Assembly (NCBI GenBank): GCA_026390345.1
Contig: JAPLGD010000056.1
Coordinates: 1-37,142 of the forward strand
From: Candidatus Bipolaricaulota bacterium
GTDB taxonomy: Bacteria > Bipolaricaulota > Bipolaricaulia > UBA7950 > UBA9294
DNA: 37,142 nt
Direction of reading: 5' to 3'
Each line of letters begins with the position of its first letter. Positions within the stretch are counted from its first letter, which is position 1. The position numbers were made by a program, and so were the translations under genes. This document shows positions 15,768 through 24,682 of the stretch, in pieces. Below the pieces are notes generated by a model. That model was not told the origin of the DNA, ran no database searches, and worked only from the letters and a program-made list of their open reading frames with translations.

Positions 15768-18371
15768 CTACGGCGTGCTCCCCGCTGCGCCACCGGCTTC
15801 GACGATCAGCCCGCCGACTTCGTCCGCCCGGTACTTGGCGTCCGCCGCGCGAACCTTCTCAAGACGAGCCAGCGCGTCGGACGTGTTCCCGCGGGCGAGC
15901 TGGATCTTGGCCGATGCGATCAGCGCGTCGAGTCCAGCCGACGACAGCGGCTTGCCCTGCCCGACCTCGGCCTGCACCGTCGTCACGATCGAGTCGTACA
16001 GCTTGACCTTCGCCGCGTCGCGGTCGACGCGGGCAAGACCGCGGTTGAGGTAGTCGATGGCCGAGTCATACTCGGTCCGCCAGCGATACGCCTCGGCGAT
16101 GCCGAGGTAGGCGTCCTCCAACGTGGGCTTGAGGTCGATCAGCTTCGCGTACTCCCGCACCGCGGCGCTCCACTTGTACTGCTCGGCGTAGATCTTGGCC
16201 AGCCGGGACAGCGTCTCCGCGTCCGTGGGGTCGAGGGCGACGATCTGCATGGCCAGTCGCTCCCGCTGCTGCGTGTCAAACGAGCGCGCGAGCGCCGTGC
16301 GGAACTGCGTGAGAGCGTCGGCCGTCTGGCCCTTGGCGAGGTCGACGCTGCCCATTCCTTCGTAGGCGTCGGCACGATACGGGGAGCGCACGATCACCGA
16401 ATGGTACTCGCGCTCGGCGTCGGCGAGCTTGCCCATCGCGAGGTGAGCGTTGCCGAGCTTGACGTCGAGGTCGAGTCCGCCGCCGCTCTTCAGCCCCTCT
16501 TCATAGCGGGCGACGGTGCTGGCGTATAGGTCTGCGGCCTGTTGCTTGAACGTCGTGAGGGCCGTCTCCTCCGCCTCGGTACGCGATGCCTTCTTCGTGA
16601 GCGCGTCGCGCTCGCGGATGGCGCGCGTGAGCCGCGCGTAGGCGACGTCGCCCTCTGCAATTGTGAGCTTCGCGTTCGCCGGGTCGACTTGGCGAATCGC
16701 CGCGATCAAGTCCGCGGCCTGATCAGTCTGGCCCATGGCCAGGTCGACGCCGACCAGCTTGAGCATGATCGTCGCGTCGTTCGCCCGGACGCGCAGGGCC
16801 CCTTCGTACCGCGTCTTTGCGAGGCTGTAGTTCGCTTGCTTCACCGCGAGGTCTCCCGACGCGACGTACGCGGCCACGTTCGCCGGGTCCTTGGCGAGCA
16901 CCTCGGCGTAGCGAAGCTCCGCCTCGACGAAGTCGTCGCGGTCCGCGTACAGCTTCCCAAGAAGGAACGTCGCCGTGACGCTGTCCGGACTGAGCTCGAG
17001 GATGTGGTTCAGGAAGTTCTCGTCGGCTTCGACGTCCTCCAGCGCGGCCAGGTACGCCGCGAGCGCTCTGTCCAGGTCCTCCTTCTGGAGTGCCTTCAGC
17101 TCGTCGATCCTCTTCGTCTGCTCGGCGGTCGGGGCAGCGACCTTGCCAAGCGCCGTCAGCTCGGTCTGAAAGGACGACGCCTTCGATTCGTAGATCTGTC
17201 CGATGTAGTAGGGGACGTACTCGTCGCTTGACGTCCCCGCTTTCTGCAATCGCTCAAACTCAGCGAGGCCGAGGTCGATGTCCTCCTCCTGGAGGAGGAA
17301 CGCGCGCACGACGTCGAGCTGCACGTCGACGTTCTTCGTCTTGTACACCTCGCGGTACCACGTGTCGACCCGCGTTGCCGTCTCGTCCTTGACGTAGTCC
17401 TTCGCCACCTGCTCGTGGATCTCGGCGAGCGTCGGCGTGTGGGCTTCCTTGCGGTCGGTGACGCGGATGATGTGGTAGCCGTACGTGGTCTTCACCGGCT
17501 GGCTCAGCTCGCCCTTCGCGAGCGAGAACGCAGCCTCTTCGAACTCCTTCACCATCTGCCCTCGGCCGAACCAGCCGAGCTCCCCACCCTTGTCCCGCGT
17601 GCCGGCGTCGAGCGAGTACTGCTTGGCCAGCGCCGCGAAGTCCCCGCCCGCTACCAGCTTCGCCCGCACCTCTTGGGCCGTCTCGAGGCTGTCGACGAGG
17701 ATGTGCGACGCTTGGACCTGCTCGGGCTGGTCGTACTTCGCGATGTTCTTCTCGAAGTACGTGCCGACCTCGACTTCGGTGGGTTCGATCGTCCCGGCAA
17801 CTTGCTTGTTGACGGCGTCGGCGACGTACTGCGTCTCGATGCTTGCGCGCAGCCGGCCCTTGAACGACTCGAGCGTCTCACCGGTCTGGCTCAAGTACGT
17901 GATGAGCTGCTCCTCGGTGATCTTGTACGACGCCAGGAGTTGAGCGTACTGCTCAGCGAGGGACGCGTCGACGGTCTCCTTCGTCACGCGAATTCCTCGG
18001 GACTTCGCCTCCTCGGCGTAGATGGCCTGGCGGATCAGGTCGGACATCGCCCCGGCCTGGAGCCGCAACTGGAGCATCGCGCCCGCTGCTCCGGAGAAGA
18101 TCCCGGAGGCATCCTGCCCCGCCTGGGTGTAGATGTTCTGGTACTGAGTCACGAGCTGCGAGGCCCGCTCTTGGAACATCGTCAGGCTGATCTTCTCTCC
18201 ACCGACGCTCGCCGCGTAGGTCGGCGCTTCCTCGCTGCCGTTCTGTTCCGACGATCCACCAAACAACCCGCCGGACCGAGTGCCGGTGTACAGCCCTACG
18301 CCGCCCACGAGGAACGCGATAACCACGGCCCAGATGACCGCGCGCTGATGTCGCTTGAAGAACGTTGGCAT
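15768..18371 (-). CDS. Membrane-anchored SurA_N/PpiC-type peptidyl-prolyl isomerase with long C-terminal TPR array
   Basis: N-terminal TM (VIWAVVIAFLVGGVGLY), SurA-like chaperone region, parvulin core (ASHILVDSLETAQEVRAKL...LGWFGRGQMVKEFEEAAFSL...GYHIIRVTDRK), then repeated TPR-like helices. Confidence 0.88.
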   Translation of the reverse strand: MPTFFKRHQRAVIWAVVIAFLVGGVGLYTGTRSGGLFGGSSEQNGSEEAPTYAASVGGEKISLTMFQERASQLVTQYQNIYTQAGQDASGIFSGAAGAMLQLRLQAGAMSDLIRQAIYAEEAKSRGIRVTKETVDASLAEQYAQLLASYKITEEQLITYLSQTGETLESFKGRLRASIETQYVADAVNKQVAGTIEPTEVEVGTYFEKNIAKYDQPEQVQASHILVDSLETAQEVRAKLVAGGDFAALAKQYSLDAGTRDKGGELGWFGRGQMVKEFEEAAFSLAKGELSQPVKTTYGYHIIRVTDRKEAHTPTLAEIHEQVAKDYVKDETATRVDTWYREVYKTKNVDVQLDVVRAFLLQEEDIDLGLAEFERLQKAGTSSDEYVPYYIGQIYESKASSFQTELTALGKVAAPTAEQTKRIDELKALQKEDLDRALAAYLAALEDVEADENFLNHILELSPDSVTATFLLGKLYADRDDFVEAELRYAEVLAKDPANVAAYVASGDLAVKQANYSLAKTRYEGALRVRANDATIMLKLVGVDLAMGQTDQAADLIAAIRQVDPANAKLTIAEGDVAYARLTRAIRERDALTKKASRTEAEETALTTFKQQAADLYASTVARYEEGLKSGGGLDLDVKLGNAHLAMGKLADAEREYHSVIVRSPYRADAYEGMGSVDLAKGQTADALTQFRTALARSFDTQQRERLAMQIVALDPTDAETLSRLAKIYAEQYKWSAAVREYAKLIDLKPTLEDAYLGIAEAYRWRTEYDSAIDYLNRGLARVDRDAAKVKLYDSIVTTVQAEVGQGKPLSSAGLDALIASAKIQLARGNTSDALARLEKVRAADAKYRADEVGGLIVEAGGAAGSTP

Positions 18372-18414
18372 TGCAGTACGTCACTCCCTTGGTGAGAATT
18401 GCAGACTCGCGTGA

Positions 18415-18443
18415 ATAGTACAGACCTCGATCCCGCCCAACAA
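18415..18443 (-). promoter_or_regulatory. Candidate promoter for the PpiC-TPR gene (TTGTTG-17-TACTAT)
   Basis: On the minus strand TTGTTG at 18443..18438, 17-nt spacer, TACTAT at 18420..18415, about 45 bp before the ATG. Confidence 0.5.
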
Positions 18444-18462
18444 GGACCCCGCGAATCTCGGG

Positions 18463-18771
18463 CTACACGACGTCGCCACCCCGCACGACGCTGGCGCGCG
18501 GATCGTGCCGCGGTCGAATGTCCAGGTGGATCGCCGTCTTCTCATCTTCGCCTTCGGCGATTCGAACGGTGGAGAAGCTCGGCGTGCAGTAGAGATCCAG
18601 GCCGCTCGGAGCGACGTACCCCCGCGCAATCGCGATGGCCTTCACCGCCTGGTTCACCGCTCGCGGTCCGATGACGTGGATCTCCGCCGATCCGCACTCG
18701 CGAATGCCGTTGGCGATCGCCCCCGCGGCCGCACCGGGATCCGAGCTCGTCGACACCCTTAGAACGCTCAT
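18463..18771 (-). CDS. spoVS: Stage V sporulation protein S-like (SpoVS, Alba-like fold)
   Basis: MSVLRVSTSSDPGAAAGAIANGIRECGSAEIHVIGPRAVNQAVKAIAIARGYVAPSGLDLYCTPSFSTVRI...EKTAIHLDI. Confidence 0.92.
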   Translation of the reverse strand: MSVLRVSTSSDPGAAAGAIANGIRECGSAEIHVIGPRAVNQAVKAIAIARGYVAPSGLDLYCTPSFSTVRIAEGEDEKTAIHLDIRPRHDPRASVVRGGDVV

Positions 18772-18785
18772 CCCCGCCCTCCGCT

Positions 18786-20303
18786 CTACTTGGCGCTCTC
18801 GCTGAACTGCGTCTGCCGGATCACGTTGACCTTGATCTCGCCGGGGTAGCTCAGCTCCTGCTCGATGGCCCGCGCGATGTCGTAGGCGATCTTCGCCGCC
18901 GCGTCGTCGCTCGCCCGATCGGGCTGCACCATGACCCGCACTTCGCGGCCAGCTTGAATGGCATACGCCTCCTGGACCGCGGGGAACGATCGGCACAGCT
19001 CCTCGAGATCGTGCAAACGCTGGACGTACCGCTCGTACGTCTCCTGCCGCGCGCCGGGGCGCGCCGCCGACAGCGTGTCGGCGGCCTGGATCAGAATGTC
19101 GAGGATCCCGGTCGGCTCCACGTCCTCGTGGTGCGCCGCAATCGCCTGCACGACGTCCTTGGCCTCGCCGTAGCGTCGGGCGAGGTCGGCGCTGATCGTG
19201 GCGTGCGGACCGTCCACTTCGTGGTCGACGGCCTTGCCGATGTCGTGCAGCAGACCGGCGCGCTTCGCCTTCTTGGAGTTCACCCCGAGCTCGTCGGCGA
19301 GGATCTTCGCGATCACACTGACTTCGATCGAGTGCACGAGCTGGTTCTGCCCGTAGCTCGTCCGATAGTGGAGCCGACCCAGGAGCGCCGCGAGCTCCGG
19401 ATGGAGGTCGATCCCGAGGTCGAAGGCGGCCTTGCGGCCCTCCTCCTTGACCCGCTCGGCGAGCCGCGCCTTGGCGCGCTGGACCTTCTCCTCGATCTGT
19501 GCGGGGTGAATGCGCCCATCCTCGATGAGGCGGGTGAGGGCCATGCGCGCGACCTCGCGGCGCAACGGGTGGAAGCACGAAAGCACGACCATCTCGGGGG
19601 TGTCATCGACCAGGAGTTCCACGCCGGTGAGCGCTTCGAACGTCTTGATGTTGCGGCCTTCCCTGCCGATGATCCTGCCCTTGAACTCCTCCGACGGGAG
19701 CGGCACCGAGCTGACGGTGCTCTCCTCCACGTATTCCGGCGCATAGCGCTGGACGGCGGTCGCCACGATGTGAGCCGCCCGCTCCTTGGCCTCTTCCTTC
19801 GCCCGCCGCTCGATCTCCTCGATCTTGCGTGAGAAGTACCGCTGGGAGTCGTTCTCGACGACCTTGAGGAGGTGCTCCCTCGCCTGGTCCTGGGTCCACC
19901 CGGCAACCTGCTCCAGCTGGTGCTTCCCTTGCTCGAGGAGCTTCGACCCCTCGTCCTTCAGCTTGACGAGCTCTTCCTCGTCGGCACGAAGCGAGTCCTC
20001 GATCTTTTCGAGGTTCGTGGCGCGCGTTCCCAGTCGCTCTTCGCGCTTGGCGACCCGCTCCTCGGCGCGGGCGACGTCCTCTTCCCGCCGCTTGGCGCGC
20101 TCCTCGGCCTCGTCGCGCAGCTCTTGGGCCTGCTGGCGGGCCTCCAGGAGCAGTTCCTTCTTCGCCTGCTCGGCCTCGTCCTGAGCCGTTCTGAGGATCT
20201 CGCCCTCCCGGCGGCGGCGTGGGACACTGCCGATCAAGAGGCCGATTCCAATGGCCGCGATCAGACTCAATCCCAACCCGAGGTAGTTCAAGACCGGGCT
20301 CAA
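18786..20303 (-). CDS. rny: Ribonuclease Y
   Basis: N-terminal TM (LNYLGLGLSLIAAIGIGLLIGS), coiled coil, KH domain (GRIIGREGRNIKTFEALTGVELLVDDTPEMVVLSCFHPLRREVA), HD domain (AGLLHDIGKAVDHEVDGPHA); probable TTG start after AAGGAAGGAA. Confidence 0.95.
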   Translation of the reverse strand: MSPVLNYLGLGLSLIAAIGIGLLIGSVPRRRREGEILRTAQDEAEQAKKELLLEARQQAQELRDEAEERAKRREEDVARAEERVAKREERLGTRATNLEKIEDSLRADEEELVKLKDEGSKLLEQGKHQLEQVAGWTQDQAREHLLKVVENDSQRYFSRKIEEIERRAKEEAKERAAHIVATAVQRYAPEYVEESTVSSVPLPSEEFKGRIIGREGRNIKTFEALTGVELLVDDTPEMVVLSCFHPLRREVARMALTRLIEDGRIHPAQIEEKVQRAKARLAERVKEEGRKAAFDLGIDLHPELAALLGRLHYRTSYGQNQLVHSIEVSVIAKILADELGVNSKKAKRAGLLHDIGKAVDHEVDGPHATISADLARRYGEAKDVVQAIAAHHEDVEPTGILDILIQAADTLSAARPGARQETYERYVQRLHDLEELCRSFPAVQEAYAIQAGREVRVMVQPDRASDDAAAKIAYDIARAIEQELSYPGEIKVNVIRQTQFSESAK

Positions 20304-20457
20304 GCTCAGTTCCTTCCTTTCCGTGAGGCCGCAGGGAGGATTATACCCTGTTCCCGCCCCCGACAGGACGAGCGGTAGGCAGGAACCCACGGACGGGAGG
20401 GAGGGGATGCGAGGCGACCTGTCGGAACGACGGAGCGCGAGCGGCGGCTTGCCCGCA

Positions 20458-21405
20458 TCAGGGGGTGGCGGCCGCCGCGGCCTCCGACGGGCTCGTGACT
20501 TCGATATCGAGTCCGAGGAGCTTCGCGGTCAGCCGAACGTTCTGTCCACCCTTGCCAATGGCGAGTGACAGCTCGTCATCCGGCACAAGGACCTTGGCCT
20601 TCCGATTCTCCTTGTCCAGCTCGACGGAGAGGACGGACGCCGGCTCGAGGCCATTCTTGAGCAACTGAACTGGATCCTCGCTCCACCGGACGAGGTCGAT
20701 CTTCTCGCCCGACAGCTCGCGTGTCACGACACGCACCCTGGCGCCGCCGGCGCCCACGCAGGTTCCGACGGGGTCGACGTTCCGGTCGAGCGACTCGACG
20801 GCCACCTTGGACCTTCGTCCCGGCTCGCGGGCGATCGCTCGAATGACGAGGATCCCCTCGTCGATCTCCGGGACTTCGAGCCGCATCAACTCCGCGACGA
20901 ACTCCTTCCGAGTTCGCGAGAGGAGGATGCGCGGATCGCCCTGGGTCTGCTCGACGCTGACGAGGTAGCAGCGAAGGCGCTGGCCCGCGTGGTACCGCTC
21001 GCCCGGAATCCGCTCGGGCTCCGGCAGAATCGCTTCGGCCTCCCCCAAGTTGACCCAGACGCTCTTCCCTTCGAACCGATGGATCGAGCCGCTGATGATC
21101 TCCCCAACGCGGGTCACATAGAGGTTGTAGACGATCTCGCGCCGGCGCTGAACGATCTCCTGGCGGATCGTTTCCTCGGCCTTCTTCGTGGCGATGCGGC
21201 CGAACGCCGCGAGGTCGATGTGCTCACCGCGGATGAGGATGTCCCCGGAGTGCTGGTCAATCTCGACCTCGACCTCCTCCTCCAGGCCATGCTCCTCCTG
21301 GTAGGCGGCCGCGAGGCCTTTGCGAATGGCCGCATAGAGATCCTCTCGCGGGATCCCTTTCTCTTTGGCCATCTCTTCCAGCGCTTCTATGAACTCGATG
21401 TTCAT
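20458..21405 (-). CDS. nusA: Transcription termination/antitermination protein NusA (no C-terminal acidic repeats)
   Basis: MNIEFIEALEEMAKEKGIPREDLYAAIRKGLAAAYQ...S1 domain...DPVGTCVGAGGARVRVVTRELSGEKIDLVRW...IGKGGQNVRLTAKLLGLDIEV. Confidence 0.95.
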   Translation of the reverse strand: MNIEFIEALEEMAKEKGIPREDLYAAIRKGLAAAYQEEHGLEEEVEVEIDQHSGDILIRGEHIDLAAFGRIATKKAEETIRQEIVQRRREIVYNLYVTRVGEIISGSIHRFEGKSVWVNLGEAEAILPEPERIPGERYHAGQRLRCYLVSVEQTQGDPRILLSRTRKEFVAELMRLEVPEIDEGILVIRAIAREPGRRSKVAVESLDRNVDPVGTCVGAGGARVRVVTRELSGEKIDLVRWSEDPVQLLKNGLEPASVLSVELDKENRKAKVLVPDDELSLAIGKGGQNVRLTAKLLGLDIEVTSPSEAAAAATP

Positions 21406-21555
21406 CGTTCGCCTATCCTGTCGTGCCAGCCTGAGACGCCGGGTGTCCTCACCGCGGTGGACTTCTCACCGCCAGCCTCTTACTCTCTCCCTAACAAACA
21501 ACGCGGTCGCACAAGTGGCGACCTGCCGTCCGTCCCAGATGGACGCGCTCTGGGC

Positions 21556-21584
21556 ATTATACGGGAGTCCGCGTGAGCGAACAA
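21556..21584 (-). promoter_or_regulatory. Candidate sigma-70-type promoter for nusA (TTGTTC-17-TATAAT)
   Basis: Minus-strand TTGTTC at 21584..21579, 17-nt spacer, perfect TATAAT at 21561..21556; implies a leader of about 145 nt. Confidence 0.6.
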
Positions 21585-21600
21585 ACGAGTCCCCAACCCA

Positions 21601-22512
21601 ATGGAAGACATCATCCGGATCGTTGAACCCGAAGAAGAGGGTGAGCGCCTCGACCGTGCTCTCGTCGCCGTCGCCGGAGGGCTCGCCCGGGCGGAGATCC
21701 AGCGCCAGATTCGCGCCGGGCGCGTTCTCGTCGACTCCATCGCCGTCATCCAGCCGTCCCGGCGCCTACGTGCCGGCGAGCAGATCGTCTGGCACGTCGC
21801 ACCGCAGGAGACCCTGACTCCGCGGGAGCTCGCCATCCCGATCCTGTACGAGGACGACGTGCTTCTCGTCGTCAACAAGCCCGCAGGTCTTGTTGTGCAC
21901 CCCGGCGCGGGAACGACGGAGACCACACTCGTCGAGGCCCTCCTCGTCGGCCGCGACCTCCCCGCTTCGGACGACCCCGTTCGGCCCGGTATCGTCCATC
22001 GACTCGACAAGGAGACGAGCGGCGTCCTCGTCGTCGCGAAGACGGCCGAGGCGCTCGCGTCCCTTCAGGGGCAGTTCGCGGCGCGCACAGTCGAGAAGCT
22101 GTACTTGGCGCTGGTCGATGGCGTCATCGCCGAGGACGAAGGTCGCATCGACGCGCCGATCGGCCGGGACCCCGCGATCCCCCGCCGCATGAGCATCCAG
22201 GCGGGAGGACGAACGGCGCAGACTCTGTTCCGCGTCCTCCGCCACGAAGGCAACCGATCCTTCCTCCTCGTGCGGCCGCTCACGGGAAGGACGCACCAGG
22301 TCCGCGTGCACTTCCAGTACATCGGTCATCCGGTCGTCGGAGACGGAATCTACGACGGCTCTGCGGCTTCCAGCCTCGGCCTGCACTCGTGGAGACTGAC
22401 GATCCGCCACCCATCCTCGGGAGACATGATGACGTTCGAAGCTCCGCCGCCCCCCGAGTTCCCGGCGTTCGACTACGAAGCGCTGCGAGAGAGCGACCTC
22501 GCGGCGACGTAG
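21601..22512 (+). CDS. RluA/RluD family pseudouridine synthase
   Basis: S4 domain then NKPAGLVVHPGAGTTETTLVEAL...RPGIVHRLDKETSGVLVVAKT...LTGRTHQVRVHFQYIGHPVVGDGIYD. Confidence 0.94.
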   Translation: MEDIIRIVEPEEEGERLDRALVAVAGGLARAEIQRQIRAGRVLVDSIAVIQPSRRLRAGEQIVWHVAPQETLTPRELAIPILYEDDVLLVVNKPAGLVVHPGAGTTETTLVEALLVGRDLPASDDPVRPGIVHRLDKETSGVLVVAKTAEALASLQGQFAARTVEKLYLALVDGVIAEDEGRIDAPIGRDPAIPRRMSIQAGGRTAQTLFRVLRHEGNRSFLLVRPLTGRTHQVRVHFQYIGHPVVGDGIYDGSAASSLGLHSWRLTIRHPSSGDMMTFEAPPPPEFPAFDYEALRESDLAAT

Positions 22513-22985
22513 TAGTCGATCGCGGCCGCGTAGGTGAGCGCGGTCGCTGTGTAGAAGAGTTCCACTCCCCCGGGCCATCCGGCCATGACGAACGCGATCG
22601 CGACGAAGGCAGACGCTGACGCGACCTTCCCGAGGATCCTCGCCGCCTGGACGAGGTTTCCGCGCATGCGGAGTGCGAGGGCGCCGATCCCGATCCCGAC
22701 TTGAGGGGCGAGGAACAGGACGACGGCCAGCGTCGGCAAGAAGCCGAGCGTGTAGAGCGTGAACAGGACGGAGACGTACAAGGCCTTATCCACAAGGGGA
22801 TCGAGGACCTTGCCGAGGCGAGTCACCTCGTGCCGCTTCCGTGCGACGAGCCCGTCGATCGGGTCTGTCGCGCAGGCGGCCAGGAAGACCCACCACGCCG
22901 CCCATCGCTCGCCCAGGACCAGGAGAACGACCACCGGAACGATGGCGAGGCCGCGCGTGATCGTGATGGCGTTGGCGAGCGACAT
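22473..22985 (-). CDS. CDP-alcohol phosphatidyltransferase (PgsA-like)
   Basis: MSLANAITITRGLAIVPVVVLLVL...ACATDPIDGLVARKRHEVTRLGKVLDPLVDKALYVSVLF; matches D..DG.AR...G...D...D motif. Confidence 0.9.
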   Translation of the reverse strand: MSLANAITITRGLAIVPVVVLLVLGERWAAWWVFLAACATDPIDGLVARKRHEVTRLGKVLDPLVDKALYVSVLFTLYTLGFLPTLAVVLFLAPQVGIGIGALALRMRGNLVQAARILGKVASASAFVAIAFVMAGWPGGVELFYTATALTYAAAIDYYVAARSLSRSAS

Positions 22986-23031
22986 GATCGCGGAGAATCA
23001 TAGATCGCTCTTCCCTGCTTCACAACTACCC

Positions 23032-23061
23032 TTGAAGCCCTTTCGCCAAGCTCGGTATAAT
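23032..23061 (+). promoter_or_regulatory. Candidate promoter (TTGAAG-18-TATAAT) upstream of the COG2403-like GTPase gene
   Basis: Perfect TATAAT at 23056..23061 about 50 bp before ATG at 23110; TTGAAG at 23032..23037. Confidence 0.55.
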
Positions 23062-23109
23062 CCCACCCTTCACGGGTCCGGTGAGGATCCTGCAAGGGGA
23101 GGGCAAGTC

Positions 23110-24429
23110 ATGAAACGACGCGTCATCATCATGGGAGCCGCCGGCCGCGACTTCCATAACTTCAACGTGTACTTCCGCGACAACACGGACTACGAGGTTG
23201 TGGCGTTCACCGCGACGCAGATCCCGGACATTGCGGGGCGGACATACCCGAAGGAGCTCGCGGGACGCCTGTACCCCACGGGCATCCCGATCCACCCCGA
23301 GGACGAGCTCGCGCAGCTCATCGCGGAGCACAAGGTTGACATCGTCGTGTTCAGCTACAGCGACGTGTCCAACCAGTACGTCATGGAGCGCTCCGCTTTG
23401 GTCAACGCCGCGGGCGCAGACTTCATGCTTCTCGGACCCCGGTCGACCATGGTCCTCCCCAAGAAACCGCTGATCTCGATCACCGCCGTCCGCACGGGCT
23501 CGGGCAAGAGCCAGACGACCCGACGCGTCTGCGACATTCTCAAGGCCAGAGGGAAGAAGCTCGCCGTCATCCGCCACCCGATGCCGTACGGCGACCTTGT
23601 GAAGCAGGAAGTCCAGCGGTTCGAGACGTACGCCGACCTGGACAAGCACGAGTGCACGATTGAGGAGCGCGAGGAGTACGAGCCCCACATCGAAAATGGG
23701 ACTATCGTCTACGCGGGCATCGACTACGAGAAGATCCTCCGAGCCGCGGAGAAGGAGGCCGACGTCATCATCTGGGACGGCGGGAACAACGACTTCTCGT
23801 TCTACAAGCCCGACCTGTCGATCGTGGTTGTCGATCCGCACCGAGCCGGCCACGAGCTTCTCTACTACCCAAGCGCGGTCAACGTCCGGATGGCCGACGT
23901 CATCGTCATCAACAAGGTGGACACGGCCGCCCTCGACGACATTCAGTTCCTGCGCGACAACGTGACGCAGCTGAACCCGCACGCGACCGTGATCGAGGCC
24001 GCGTCGCCGATCCAGGTGGACAACCCGGCGCTGATCCGCGACAAGCGCGTGCTGGTCATCGAGTACGGCCCGACGCTCACGCACGGCGGCATGGAGTACG
24101 GAGCCGGCGTTCTTGCGGCGCGCCGCTTCGGAGCCTCGGAAATCATCGACCCGCGCCCCTACACCGTCGACTCGATCTCGGCGACGTACCGCAAGTACCC
24201 GAAGATCGGGCACCTGCTTCCGGCGATGGGGTACGGCGAGAAGCAGATTCGCGACCTACAGAAGACCGTCGACAAGGTCGAGTGCGACGCCGTCGTCATC
24301 GGCACACCGATTGACCTCGGCCGGCTCTTGAAGTTCAAGGTCCCGGCGACGCGGGTGCGCTACGAGCTGCAGGAGATCGGGCTTCCAAACCTCGAGCAGG
24401 CCCTCGCAGCGAAGTTCCCGAACCTGTAG
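23110..24429 (+). CDS. COG2403-family P-loop GTPase / cyclic 2,3-diphosphoglycerate synthase-like protein
   Basis: MKRRVIIMGAAGRDFHNFNVYFRDNTDYEVVAFTATQIPDIAGRTYPKELAG...VRTGSGKSQTTRRVCDIL...VDVIVINKVDTA; ATG follows an AGGGGAGGG SD. Confidence 0.85.
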   Translation: MKRRVIIMGAAGRDFHNFNVYFRDNTDYEVVAFTATQIPDIAGRTYPKELAGRLYPTGIPIHPEDELAQLIAEHKVDIVVFSYSDVSNQYVMERSALVNAAGADFMLLGPRSTMVLPKKPLISITAVRTGSGKSQTTRRVCDILKARGKKLAVIRHPMPYGDLVKQEVQRFETYADLDKHECTIEEREEYEPHIENGTIVYAGIDYEKILRAAEKEADVIIWDGGNNDFSFYKPDLSIVVVDPHRAGHELLYYPSAVNVRMADVIVINKVDTAALDDIQFLRDNVTQLNPHATVIEAASPIQVDNPALIRDKRVLVIEYGPTLTHGGMEYGAGVLAARRFGASEIIDPRPYTVDSISATYRKYPKIGHLLPAMGYGEKQIRDLQKTVDKVECDAVVIGTPIDLGRLLKFKVPATRVRYELQEIGLPNLEQALAAKFPNL

Positions 24430-24455
24430 AGACGATTCCTGGAAGACAGGCCATG

Positions 24456-24491
24456 AGCCCGTCGCGCACGCCGCGCGGCGGGCTTTCTCTT
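24456..24491 (+). terminator. Rho-independent terminator-like hairpin after the COG2403-like gene
   Basis: AGCCCGTCGCGC-acgcc-GCGCGGCGGGCT followed by TTCTCTT. Confidence 0.7.
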
Positions 24492-24493
24492 GG

Positions 24494-24682
24494 CTACGCG
24501 TGCGGAGCGCGCCAGGCGAACAGGAGACCGAGCGCCAAGCCGAGCGCCGCACCCATCTCGAGTCCGAACACGAAGTCGTCAAAGCCAAACCCGGCAGCGG
24601 CCCCGACCGCCACGCCAAGCGGCAGGAGCACAGCCAGATGACGCCACCGCCCCAGTCGACTAAGCAAGATCGTCCTCCCCAA
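24494..24682 (-). CDS. Small membrane protein (62 aa, two predicted TM segments)
   Basis: MGRTILLSRLGRWRHLAVLLPLGVAVGAAAGFGFDDFVFGLEMGAALGLALGLLFAWRAPHA; overlaps the 3' end of the HD-GYP gene by 23 bp. Confidence 0.5.
   Translation of the reverse strand: MGRTILLSRLGRWRHLAVLLPLGVAVGAAAGFGFDDFVFGLEMGAALGLALGLLFAWRAPHA

Noticed and set aside
18463-19578. 371-aa minus-strand ORF extending SpoVS upstream
   Set aside because: The upstream part is an Arg/Gly-rich overlap with rny in another frame; the genuine SpoVS starts at 18771.
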